This document shows, piece by piece, positions 1 through 7,328 of a DNA stretch of 7,984 nt (within the stretch, counting starts at the first letter, position 1; each line of letters starts with the position of its first letter). Under the pieces are notes generated by a model. The model saw only the letters and a program-made list of their open reading frames with translations. It ran no database searches and had not been told where the DNA came from. The stretch is from Bacteroidota bacterium (GTDB lineage: Bacteria; Bacteroidota; Ignavibacteria; Ignavibacteriales; Ignavibacteriaceae), in contig JAJYOQ010000177.1 in assembly GCA_021796135.1 (NCBI GenBank), forward strand, positions 1 to 7,984, written 5' to 3'. The translations under genes and the position numbers were made by a program.

Positions 1-2982
1 TCCATTAATCGAATTTCACAAAAAATACTCGGCGATATAAAAATTATTTCTGAGTATTTAAAAAAAATAAACAATATTGTTTTTTCACATAACAAAGATA
101 ATTCCTTGGCAATTCAAGTAGATGATCTTCTAAAAAAGCTTGATGATAAGGAAATATTTTTGGAACAGTTTAATTTGCTTCTGTCTATAAAGAAGATTAT
201 TACAACAAAAAAGGGTGAAATATTAAAACAAAAATATCTTACTGCCAAACTTAGAGAAAACAATGAGAATGATATTAATTTCGCTCAAGGATTAATTGAT
301 GTTATTGACATGATTCCAAATATTGAAAATCATGAAGCTATTGAGAGTGAGTTGGCAAAATTTGGGAAAATATTTATTTATCTCGCCGAAGAAGCTATTA
401 ATATATATTCTCATAAGAAAAGGGAAAGCGGATTTGTAGATTTCGAAGATATCTTATTGTTTACTCAGAGTATCATTTCAATACCTTCTGTTAGAAAATC
501 ATTATCAGAAAAATATCTTTATCTGCTTATTGATGAATATCAGGATACGAATGAATTACAATATAAAATATTTCTTCCTATTTTGGATGATTTAATGAAA
601 GGCAATTTATTTATAGTTGGAGATGATAAGCAGAGTATTTACATGTTCAGAGATGCCGAATTGGAGATATTTAACCGGACAAAAAAAAGTATTGAAACTA
701 TTAACGGAACTTCTTCAATTTTAACTTTGCCCGATAGTTTTAGGATGGCGCCTGAGCTTTGCCTATTTACAAATTCACTTTTCCGAAATCTTTTTGCAAA
801 CCCAAATCCGCTTTATAATGAAGTCGATCATTCAGATATAGTATGCGCAACAGGGGAAAATACATATGGACATGTTGAAATCTTGTTAGACCTAAATAAT
901 AATGAAAAACAAGAAAAAAACATTTCCAAAGGGAATTCTTTGGAATCTGAAATGGTGGCAAAGAAAATAATTCAACTTGTGCAAAATATAGATGGATCAG
1001 CAAAATTTGATTGGAATGATATTTCTATCTTGTGTAGGAAACGCAAATCATTTAAAGAATTGGAACTAACTTTTATAAAATACAATATTCCTTTTCAAAT
1101 TGTCGGAGGTAAGGATTTTTATCAAAGGCAGATAATATTTGATATATATAATTATTTTAGTTTTTTGTTGGATGAAAATAATGACGCTGCACTAATTGGA
1201 ATATTAAGATCACCTTTTTGTTTTTTGTCCGATTCAGAGATATTTCATATTTCTACTCTAAATGGAAAGAATTTCTATAATAAGCTCGTATTATATAGTA
1301 AAACTAATGTTGACATATATAATAAAATATGCCTGCTGTTAGAAATTAAAAAAGAATATATAAGTTCTCACTTTGTATATCTCTTACGTAAAATATTGAC
1401 TGATTCGAATTATTTATCGGTGATTGCTTCTCAAACGGATGGGACTCAGGAACTATCAAATATTCAAAAATTAATTCAATTGTCTATAAGCTATTTTTCG
1501 CAGGGATTCAGAACATTATATGACTATGTGAATTATCTGAAGGATGCAATCGAAAATTCTTATGAAGAATCTCAGGCAGCTGTAATAGAGGAATCAAATT
1601 CTGTGAAATTAATGACATTACATCAAGCAAAAGGATTGGAATTCCCGGTTGTTTTCTTGTTTAACTCTAACGACAATAATCGTGCAGATGTAGTGAAAAG
1701 TAAATCAGTACAAATAGATAAGAATTTCGGGATTCTTACAAAATTACCTTTGAATGAAAATTATTTTGATGATTACATTGCCGCTCCTATAATTGGGATC
1801 AGTGATTTAATTAATAACAAAAAGAATATAGCTGAAATCAAAAGGCTGTTCTATGTCGGTGTTACAAGAGCTAAAAATATCCTGTATATAACGGCAACTT
1901 TAGGGGAAAAAATGCAAATTAATAAAGAATCTTTTATAGACCTTTTAATTCAAGGACTAAATATAAATCTAAATGAAAATATTTTTTCAATAAATTCCCA
2001 ACTTATCTTTTTAATAAGAGGAGAGGATAATTATTCCAACCTTACAAAGAATATGAAATTAGAGATTCCAATAACGACAGATATAGATTCAACATTTGAT
2101 TATAATAATTATGAGCAGAAATCCTTTATTGAAAAGAAAATATTTATTAGTGATTATAAAGAAAAAGCAACGGATCAAATCATTTCAGCAACGAAATTTG
2201 CACAATATTCTCTATGCCCGGTTAAATATGAATTAAGTGAATTAGGGCTTGATTCAATAATAGAATTGGCAAAATTTAATAAAAAGCAAAAGTCAGCAGA
2301 AAATAAAATTGAAAAAAGTGATCAGTATTTCACTGCTAATATCTCAAAAGTTAAGGGGGAAATTATACATAAAATATTAGAGCACAATTATGAAAAAGAA
2401 AAATTTGAAGAATTATGGGTTTTAGCTTCGTCTATGTATATTAATCAATTACAAATTAAGCCTGTCGAATACGAAAATCTTAAATCAGATGTTAAAAATC
2501 TGTTAACTAATTTAGAAAATTCGGAAATTTATAATAATCTTAAAATATACAGTGATTACAAAACCGAATTCGAAATCTTTGTAAAAGAAGACGATTTTTA
2601 TCTTTTTGGAATAATTGATAAAATAGTATTTGAAAAAGATAAAATAATTATTATTGATTATAAAACTAGTAGAATTAGCACAAGTGAGATAATAAAAAAA
2701 TCAGATTTATATATCAACCAATTGAATTTTTATGCTTATATTGTAAGCAAATTATTCCCGGAAATTAGTAATTTTAGTCTAATCCTTTTATATCTAGAAG
2801 AACCGAATAATCCCGAAAGATTTAGCATAAATAAAAATAGTCTTAATGTTATTAAGGATAAAATAAATAATATGATAATAGACATAAAGAATAAGTCTTA
2901 TTCAAAAAATCTTGAGTATTGTTCAGTTTGTAAATATGCGATTGATTTTAAAAAATGTTTAAAAAATAATATGGGTAGGTAA
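1..2982 (+). CDS. AddA-like UvrD-family helicase with C-terminal RecB-type nuclease (5' end outside window)
   Basis: Probable ATP-dependent helicase-nuclease that processes double-strand DNA ends for recombinational repair, as AddA does within AddAB. The frame is open from base 1, so the TTG at 106 is internal and the true start lies upstream, along with Walker A. Superfamily 1A motifs appear in order: the AddA/UvrD-type DFED (439-450), motif II DEYQDT (532-549), motif III GDDKQSIY (619-642), the SFRMAP arginine (742-744), motif V TLHQAKGLEFP (1615-1647) and motif VI RLFYVGVTRAK (from 1843). The nuclease domain shows GEIIHKILE (His at 2368), the catalytic Asp of GIID (2617), DYKT (Asp 2656, Lys 2662) and QLNFY (Gln 2719). 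Cysteines at 2215, 2920, 2929 and 2956 (C-x234-C-x2-C-x8-C) bracket it like an iron-sulfur staple. The 993 visible codons plus a missing N-terminus fit AddA's usual ~1,200 residues. The stop overlaps the next ATG by one base. An AdnA/AdnB-like or solo helicase-nuclease is the alternative. The class is certain; the exact orthology is not. Confidence 0.9.
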   Translation, partial: SINRISQKILGDIKIISEYLKKINNIVFSHNKDNSLAIQVDDLLKKLDDKEIFLEQFNLLLSIKKIITTKKGEILKQKYLTAKLRENNENDINFAQGLIDVIDMIPNIENHEAIESELAKFGKIFIYLAEEAINIYSHKKRESGFVDFEDILLFTQSIISIPSVRKSLSEKYLYLLIDEYQDTNELQYKIFLPILDDLMKGNLFIVGDDKQSIYMFRDAELEIFNRTKKSIETINGTSSILTLPDSFRMAPELCLFTNSLFRNLFANPNPLYNEVDHSDIVCATGENTYGHVEILLDLNNNEKQEKNISKGNSLESEMVAKKIIQLVQNIDGSAKFDWNDISILCRKRKSFKELELTFIKYNIPFQIVGGKDFYQRQIIFDIYNYFSFLLDENNDAALIGILRSPFCFLSDSEIFHISTLNGKNFYNKLVLYSKTNVDIYNKICLLLEIKKEYISSHFVYLLRKILTDSNYLSVIASQTDGTQELSNIQKLIQLSISYFSQGFRTLYDYVNYLKDAIENSYEESQAAVIEESNSVKLMTLHQAKGLEFPVVFLFNSNDNNRADVVKSKSVQIDKNFGILTKLPLNENYFDDYIAAPIIGISDLINNKKNIAEIKRLFYVGVTRAKNILYITATLGEKMQINKESFIDLLIQGLNINLNENIFSINSQLIFLIRGEDNYSNLTKNMKLEIPITTDIDSTFDYNNYEQKSFIEKKIFISDYKEKATDQIISATKFAQYSLCPVKYELSELGLDSIIELAKFNKKQKSAENKIEKSDQYFTANISKVKGEIIHKILEHNYEKEKFEELWVLASSMYINQLQIKPVEYENLKSDVKNLLTNLENSEIYNNLKIYSDYKTEFEIFVKEDDFYLFGIIDKIVFEKDKIIIIDYKTSRISTSEIIKKSDLYINQLNFYAYIVSKLFPEISNFSLILLYLEEPNNPERFSINKNSLNVIKDKINNMIIDIKNKSYSKNLEYCSVCKYAIDFKKCLKNNMGR

Positions 2983-3446
2983 TGCGTAAAAATATTCAAA
3001 CAGTTAGAAATATAGATTTAATCGAAGAGGAATTAAATTCTTCAATAGCAGGGATAGTTTCTTTTTATTCTAAAGAAGAAAAAGTTATTCAACTGGCAGT
3101 AACCTTTATTTATTTGGATAAAAATATTTATATCTCATTGCAAAATGAAGAAGAATTAACTGAAAAAATAAATTTTGATATAAAAGCAAACTTTGCATTA
3201 TTAAAAAATACTTCTGCTAAGCAGAGTAAATCGAATAAAGCAAAAAATATATATAAGTTCTTCTCTGTTAAAATTATAGGCAATTTACGCAAAGTGGATG
3301 ACCAAAAATTGAAAGAAGAGTTTCTCAGGCAATATATATTAAAATATAATCTTGAAGAAAATGATGATAAAGATATGAAATTATTAAAAAATGTTTACAT
3401 TATAGATACAGAAGAAATTCAAGCTTTTGAGGAAACAGGTAACTAG
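2982..3446 (+). CDS. Small protein resembling the pyridoxamine 5'-phosphate oxidase-like FMN-binding split barrel
   Basis: A 154-residue soluble protein without signal peptide or membrane helix. The order of elements resembles small flavin-binding split-barrel proteins. A starting helix (residues ~10-20) is followed by a strand ending near FYS. Then comes FIYLDKNIYISLQNEEELTEKI (residues ~42-63), split here as a strand (FIYLDKNIYIS) and a helix of the type that follows 'vylDg-iYf.s...-K' in the family. A further strand ANFALL and a strand FFSVKIIGNLRKVDD match the 'v.v.G.a..v.d' segment. I see no unmistakable FMN-contact signature, so cofactor binding and reaction are unknown. Its ATG overlaps the helicase-nuclease stop (TAATG), implying one transcript and possible translational coupling. 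It is lysine- and glutamate-rich, with base composition like its neighbours. A divergent heme-utilisation (HugZ-like) or general-stress split-barrel protein is equally possible. Confidence 0.5.
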   Translation: MRKNIQTVRNIDLIEEELNSSIAGIVSFYSKEEKVIQLAVTFIYLDKNIYISLQNEEELTEKINFDIKANFALLKNTSAKQSKSNKAKNIYKFFSVKIIGNLRKVDDQKLKEEFLRQYILKYNLEENDDKDMKLLKNVYIIDTEEIQAFEETGN

Positions 3447-3481
3447 AAAAATTTAATTTTATACCAATATTTAGAGATAAA

Positions 3482-5113
3482 ATGTTAAATTATGTATGGA
3501 TGGCGTTGCTTTTTTTAGGAATTAGCGCAGCAATTACTACAGACTTAATTAACCAAAATCAAAATAAATATCGAAACGGTGAACCCTTTGCTGTAAATAT
3601 TAACTTGTCAGAAAAATTCCAATCGAATGTCCCTAAATCATATCAAGCTATTATTCATGTTGATTCTTTGAGATACTTTAAATTCTATCGAGAAAGAATA
3701 AATAATAATTTTGATATTGCAGCTGACCTAAGTATTCAGAAAAATAACTCAAACAACTCAATTGACTTTAAGATTGATAAATCCTACCCTAAAATATGGC
3801 AGGAAATGTCAGAAACATCAGGAAGCAAAAACGAATTAAGAGGAAAAGTGCAAATAGATTCACTAATTTCTCCTAATGTTTTAGCTGCACACATTATATT
3901 TGATGAAGTTTCATTTTTGAAAATTAAAAGTGTCACGGAAGCTGCGATAGATTATGCCGGTACTGCTGTGAGCATTTCTCTTGGATTGATTGGAGTTATG
4001 GCACTTTGGCTAGGAGTTATGAAAGTTGCAGAAGAAGCCGGACTTATTTCAATTATTGCTATGTGGCTTAAACCAATAACAAAAAAACTATTTCCCGACA
4101 TTCCATCAAATCATCCTGCTATGGGGTCTATGATTATGAATATTTCAGCAAATATTCTTGGGTTAGGCAATGCAGCTACCCCATTTGGTTTAAAAGCTAT
4201 GGAAGAATTGAATGAACTAAATCCGGAAAAAGAAACTGCAACAAACGCAATGTGTACATTCCTTGCTATTAATACTGCAGGAATGACATTAATCCCGGCA
4301 ACGGCAATAGCTATTCGCGCTGCCTCCGGAAGTTCAGAGCCTGCGATAATAATCGGAACATCTTTATTTGCATCATTTTGTGCGACAATTGCAGGAATTA
4401 CAGCAGCAAAAATTTTAGAAAAATTTCCTTTAAAAAAGGAAAACAGAAAATTATGGTGGAAAAATAAATTAAAACCTTTGGTTACGTTTACTTTAATAGT
4501 TTTAGTATTAATTTATATTACATACTCAGGCGCAGGGAAACATTTATTTTCATTTTCTCAAAAATTTTCTTTTAGCTGGCTAAAAAGTATTTTATTAATC
4601 TTTTCTAATCTCGCCATTCCCCTTTTGATTGTCATTTTTATAGGCTACGGTGCTATTAAAAAAGTTAAAGTTTATGAAAAATTTGTTGAAGGAGCAAAAG
4701 AAGGTTTTAATATTGCCGTAAGAATAATTCCATATCTTGTTGCTATGTTAGTGGCTATAGGAATTTTTACAGCCGGCGGAGCAATGTCCTGGCTAGTTCA
4801 AATTTTGCATCCTGTAACAAATTTAATCGGATTACCGGCTGAAGCTGTTCCGATGGCTCTTATGAGACCTTTATCCGGAAGTGGATCACTTGGAATTATG
4901 GCACAAATAATTTCAGTGCATGGTCCTGATTCCTTTATAGGAATCTTAGTATCAACTTTTTATGGAAGTTCCGAGACAACTTTTTATGTCCTTGCTGTCT
5001 ACTTCGGTGCTGTAAATATTAAAAGAATTCGGCATGCCCTAGCTGCAGGACTAATTGCTGATATAGCTGGTGTTTTAGCTGCCATATTTATTGTAAGATT
5101 ATTGTTTGGATAA
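3482..5113 (+). CDS. spmA-spmB: Fused SpmA-SpmB nucleoside-recognition ('Gate') domain membrane protein with large N-terminal insertion
   Basis: A 543-residue polytopic inner-membrane protein. In Bacillus, SpmA and SpmB are separate proteins needed for spore-core dehydration; here both are in one chain. Residues 1-20 (MLNYVWMALLFLGISAAITT) match the SpmA N-terminal helix. The SpmA core resumes at ~153 with LGLIGVMALWLGVMKVAEEAG, then LFPDIPSNHPAMGS (~203-216), ANILGLGNAATPFGLKAME (~223-241) and FLAINTAGMTLIPATAIAIR (~260-279). SpmB follows from ~380: KVYEKFVEGAKEGF (~396-409), IIPYLVAMLVAIGIF, ALMRPLSGSGSLG (~459-471), HGPDSFIG and TTFYVLAVYFGAV (~499-511). Residues ~25-150 have no counterpart in standalone SpmA. 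They are hydrophilic and strand-prone, and being next to the first helix they probably lie outside the cytoplasm. The transported or sensed substrate is unknown; family names mention nucleosides, but this is not shown for SpmAB. The gene lies 35 bp after the split-barrel gene and 4 bp before the dehydrogenase, so it is likely co-transcribed with them. Confidence 0.92.
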   Translation: MLNYVWMALLFLGISAAITTDLINQNQNKYRNGEPFAVNINLSEKFQSNVPKSYQAIIHVDSLRYFKFYRERINNNFDIAADLSIQKNNSNNSIDFKIDKSYPKIWQEMSETSGSKNELRGKVQIDSLISPNVLAAHIIFDEVSFLKIKSVTEAAIDYAGTAVSISLGLIGVMALWLGVMKVAEEAGLISIIAMWLKPITKKLFPDIPSNHPAMGSMIMNISANILGLGNAATPFGLKAMEELNELNPEKETATNAMCTFLAINTAGMTLIPATAIAIRAASGSSEPAIIIGTSLFASFCATIAGITAAKILEKFPLKKENRKLWWKNKLKPLVTFTLIVLVLIYITYSGAGKHLFSFSQKFSFSWLKSILLIFSNLAIPLLIVIFIGYGAIKKVKVYEKFVEGAKEGFNIAVRIIPYLVAMLVAIGIFTAGGAMSWLVQILHPVTNLIGLPAEAVPMALMRPLSGSGSLGIMAQIISVHGPDSFIGILVSTFYGSSETTFYVLAVYFGAVNIKRIRHALAAGLIADIAGVLAAIFIVRLLFG

Positions 5114-5117
5114 TAAT

Positions 5118-6071
5118 ATGAAAGTATTTATTACTCGGGAAATTCCGGAAATAGCAATTCAATTTTTAAAAAGAAATAATTTCACAGTAGTAGTTCATAA
5201 AGGCAGCAAAAAAATATCTCGCACCGAATTAATTGAAAATATACGAGATGCTGACGGAGTAATATCTCTGTTATCTGATAATTTTGATGAATCTGTTATT
5301 TCAGAAATGAAGAAATGTAAAGTAATTTCTAATTATGCGGTGGGATTCAATAATATTGACATAAAATATGCAGAGAAAAAAGGAATTATCGTTACTAACA
5401 CACCTGATGTTTTAACCGATGCTACTGCAGATCTAGCTATAGCCTTAGCCTTATCGTGCGCAAGAAGGTTATCCGAAGGCGAAAAGTTAGTTCGGGATAA
5501 AAAGTTTACGGGTTGGTCGCCTAAATTGTTATTGGGATATGAAATGCGGGGAAAAATATTTGGTATCATCGGTGCCGGAAGAATAGGCACAGCTACTGCA
5601 ATTAGAGCAAAAGCTTTTGGAACGAAAATTATTTATTTCTCTCATTCAATTAATCCGGAATTACAAAATAAAACTGACGCGAAAAAAGTGTCACTGAATT
5701 ATCTTCTTAAAAATTCTGATTTTATTTCTGTTCATCTTCCATTTACTGAAAAAACATATCATTTATTAAATAAAAGCAAATTGATGTTGCTAAAAAAGTC
5801 AGCGATAATAATTAATTCAGCGAGAGGTGAAATTATTGAGGAAAAAGCCTTAATTGAATTGATTAAGAAAAAACAAATATTCGCTGCCGGTTTTGATGTT
5901 TACGAAAATGAACCCAATATAAATAAAGAACTTTTAAAATTAAAAAATGTTGTCCTTTTACCGCATATTGGCAGTGCTACTTTTGAAGCCAGAAATAAAA
6001 TGGCAGTACTATCAGCTAAAAATGTGATAAATGTATTAAAGGGTAAGGCGCCGATTACACCGGTAAATTAA
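5118..6071 (+). CDS. D-glycerate dehydrogenase / glyoxylate-hydroxypyruvate reductase (D-2-hydroxyacid dehydrogenase family)
   Basis: Cytosolic NAD(P)-dependent oxidoreductase that probably interconverts hydroxypyruvate and D-glycerate, or glyoxylate and glycolate. I place the start at ATG 5118 (MKVFITREIPE, the usual family beginning; 317 residues). A TTG at 5106 is in frame but would overlap the end of the Spm gene and add only four residues. The substrate-binding half contains ISNYAVGFNNIDI (~70-82) and TNTPDVLTDATADLA (~93-107). The nucleotide fold has GAGRIG (152-157). The catalytic triad is visible: Arg236 in NSARGE, Glu265 in YENEP and His283 in PHIGSAT. The loop after the second Rossmann strand reads YFSHSINPE, without the clear acidic residue typical of NAD-only enzymes, so NADP(H) use is possible. 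It follows the Spm gene by four bases with no Shine-Dalgarno, suggesting coupled translation. PdxB, SerA or D-lactate dehydrogenase are less likely: there is no ACT domain, and the length and TATADLA region fit the glycerate/glyoxylate group. Confidence 0.9.
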   Translation: MKVFITREIPEIAIQFLKRNNFTVVVHKGSKKISRTELIENIRDADGVISLLSDNFDESVISEMKKCKVISNYAVGFNNIDIKYAEKKGIIVTNTPDVLTDATADLAIALALSCARRLSEGEKLVRDKKFTGWSPKLLLGYEMRGKIFGIIGAGRIGTATAIRAKAFGTKIIYFSHSINPELQNKTDAKKVSLNYLLKNSDFISVHLPFTEKTYHLLNKSKLMLLKKSAIIINSARGEIIEEKALIELIKKKQIFAAGFDVYENEPNINKELLKLKNVVLLPHIGSATFEARNKMAVLSAKNVINVLKGKAPITPVN

Positions 6072-6170
6072 ACAAAATATATACATTGAATTATTTTTGA
6101 ATTTAATCAATAAAATAAATAACTTTAAAATATACTGGATAGGTCTTTCATTAAAAAATATGGAAATAAT
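6072..6170 (+). promoter_or_regulatory. Longest intergenic gap; possible promoter region for ald
   Basis: A 99-bp, very AT-rich spacer, the longest gap between genes here and so the likeliest place for a new transcription start. TATACT at 6131-6136 could serve as a -10 element, but no convincing -35 or Bacteroidota-type TTTG/TAnnTTTG pair sits at the right distance. A weak hairpin (TTGA at 6097-6100, TCAA at 6107-6110) lacks the GC stem and U-run of an intrinsic terminator. The only ribosome-site hint before ATG 6171 is GGAAA at 6162-6166. Confidence 0.25.
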
Positions 6171-7292
6171 ATGAGAATTGGTATTCCCAAAGAAAATATT
6201 CAGGAAGAGAAAAGAGTAGCTTTAGCTCCTGCAGGCGTCGATTCTTTAAAAAGATCAGGCCATACAATTTATTTTCAAAATGGTGCAGGTGAAGGTAGTA
6301 ATTTTACTGATGAGGAATATCGACAGGCAGGTGCGACGATTGTTTATAGTGCCGAAGAAGTATATCGTAGAGCAGAATTAATAGCCAAGGTGACCCCTCT
6401 TTCCGATGAAGAAGTAAACTTACTTCAGGAAAACCAAATTGTTTTTTCATTTCTTCATTTAGCTGTAGGCAAAAGATCTTCTATCGAAATGTTGTTGAAA
6501 AAAAATATTACTGCCATTGGTTATGAATTAATTGAAGACGAACTAGGACTTCCAGTACTTCATTCAATGAGTGAAATAGCTGGTCAATTATCCATTCAAA
6601 TTGCTGAAAGGTACCTTGAAAGCTACTCAAAAGGAGGCAGAGGCATTCTTTTGGGTGGAATTACAGGTGTAGCTCCCGCTGCGGTTGTAATACTAGGTGC
6701 TGGAGTAGTCGGTACTACGGCAGCAAGAGCGGCTCTTGGAAGAGGCGCTCAAGTTATCGTTATTGATAAAGATTTGAGTCGACTAAGGAAGATAGATAAT
6801 TCATTTAATAAACAATTGACGACAGTTATTGCGAATCCATATACGATATCCAGAGGCGTTAAATTTGCTGATGTACTAATCGGAGCAATTTTAATTAAGG
6901 GTGAAAAAACCCCTCATTTGGTTACCGAAGAAATGGTTAAACAGATGAAAAAGGGATCCGTAATAATTGATATTTCAATTGATCAGGGCGGATGCATCGA
7001 AACTAGCCACATTAAAACTTTATCCGACCCGGTATACACAATTCATGATGTTATTCATTATTGTGTTCCTAATATGCCGGCTCTTGTCTCAAAAACTGCA
7101 AGTTACGGTTTAAATAACGCCTCTCTTCCATATATTCAGAGTATTTCTGATAATGGTTTATCAAATGCTCTACTTAACGATGACGGATTGGCAAAAGGTG
7201 TTTGTACATACAATGGTTTTGTTTCAAATGAAGCAATTTCAAATATATTTAATTTTGAATATAGACGCCTTAGGATATTTTCTACTAATTAG
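6171..7292 (+). CDS. ald: Alanine dehydrogenase
   Basis: Cytosolic NAD-dependent enzyme for reversible oxidative deamination of L-alanine to pyruvate and ammonium. It is 373 residues, the normal length (~370), starting with the family hallmark MRIGIPKE. Key residues align by spacing with characterised enzymes: Arg15 and Lys73 (KVTPL) for substrate carboxylate and carbonyl, His96 (FLHLA) as catalytic base, Asp271 in DQGG, and GAGVVG (176-181) with Asp199 ending the second Rossmann strand for NAD. HSMSEIAG (131-138) and the VPNMPALVSKTA segment (299-310) are also typical. The latter differs from the common NMPGAVPRT form (Gly to Ala, Arg to Lys), which I take as lineage variation. No frameshift or missing catalytic residue is apparent. 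It is separated from the upstream dehydrogenase by 99 bp and from the downstream CoA-transferase gene by 36 bp. Some alanine dehydrogenases also aminate glyoxylate to glycine; nothing in the sequence shows this activity here. NAD(P) transhydrogenase alpha subunit is the related alternative, but it lacks the DQGG/NMP arrangement. Confidence 0.97.
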   Translation: MRIGIPKENIQEEKRVALAPAGVDSLKRSGHTIYFQNGAGEGSNFTDEEYRQAGATIVYSAEEVYRRAELIAKVTPLSDEEVNLLQENQIVFSFLHLAVGKRSSIEMLLKKNITAIGYELIEDELGLPVLHSMSEIAGQLSIQIAERYLESYSKGGRGILLGGITGVAPAAVVILGAGVVGTTAARAALGRGAQVIVIDKDLSRLRKIDNSFNKQLTTVIANPYTISRGVKFADVLIGAILIKGEKTPHLVTEEMVKQMKKGSVIIDISIDQGGCIETSHIKTLSDPVYTIHDVIHYCVPNMPALVSKTASYGLNNASLPYIQSISDNGLSNALLNDDGLAKGVCTYNGFVSNEAISNIFNFEYRRLRIFSTN

Positions 7293-7328
7293 TTATATAT
7301 ACTTATAATTTCCCGGATTAAATTATTT

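Noticed and set aside
106..108. TTG as the start codon of the helicase-nuclease gene
   Set aside because: The same frame is open back to base 1, and the essential Walker A region of the helicase would be missing from a protein starting here. The gene is simply cut by the window edge.
767..1003. A 78-codon open frame on the minus strand
   Set aside because: It lies wholly inside the helicase domain of a well-supported gene, and its translation shows no recognisable motif.
5333..5590. An 85-codon open frame on the minus strand
   Set aside because: It is antisense to the conserved NAD-binding region of the dehydrogenase and reads like a chance frame.
6097..6110. Hairpin TTGA-ATTTAA-TCAA as a terminator or operator
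   Set aside because: The stem is four AT-rich pairs with no following T-run. Such patterns are expected by chance in this composition.
7304..7309. Perfect TATAAT as a promoter for the CoA-transferase gene
   Set aside because: No matching -35 element at 16-18 bp, no Bacteroidota-type TTTG box, and in a run of A/T such a hexamer is common by chance.
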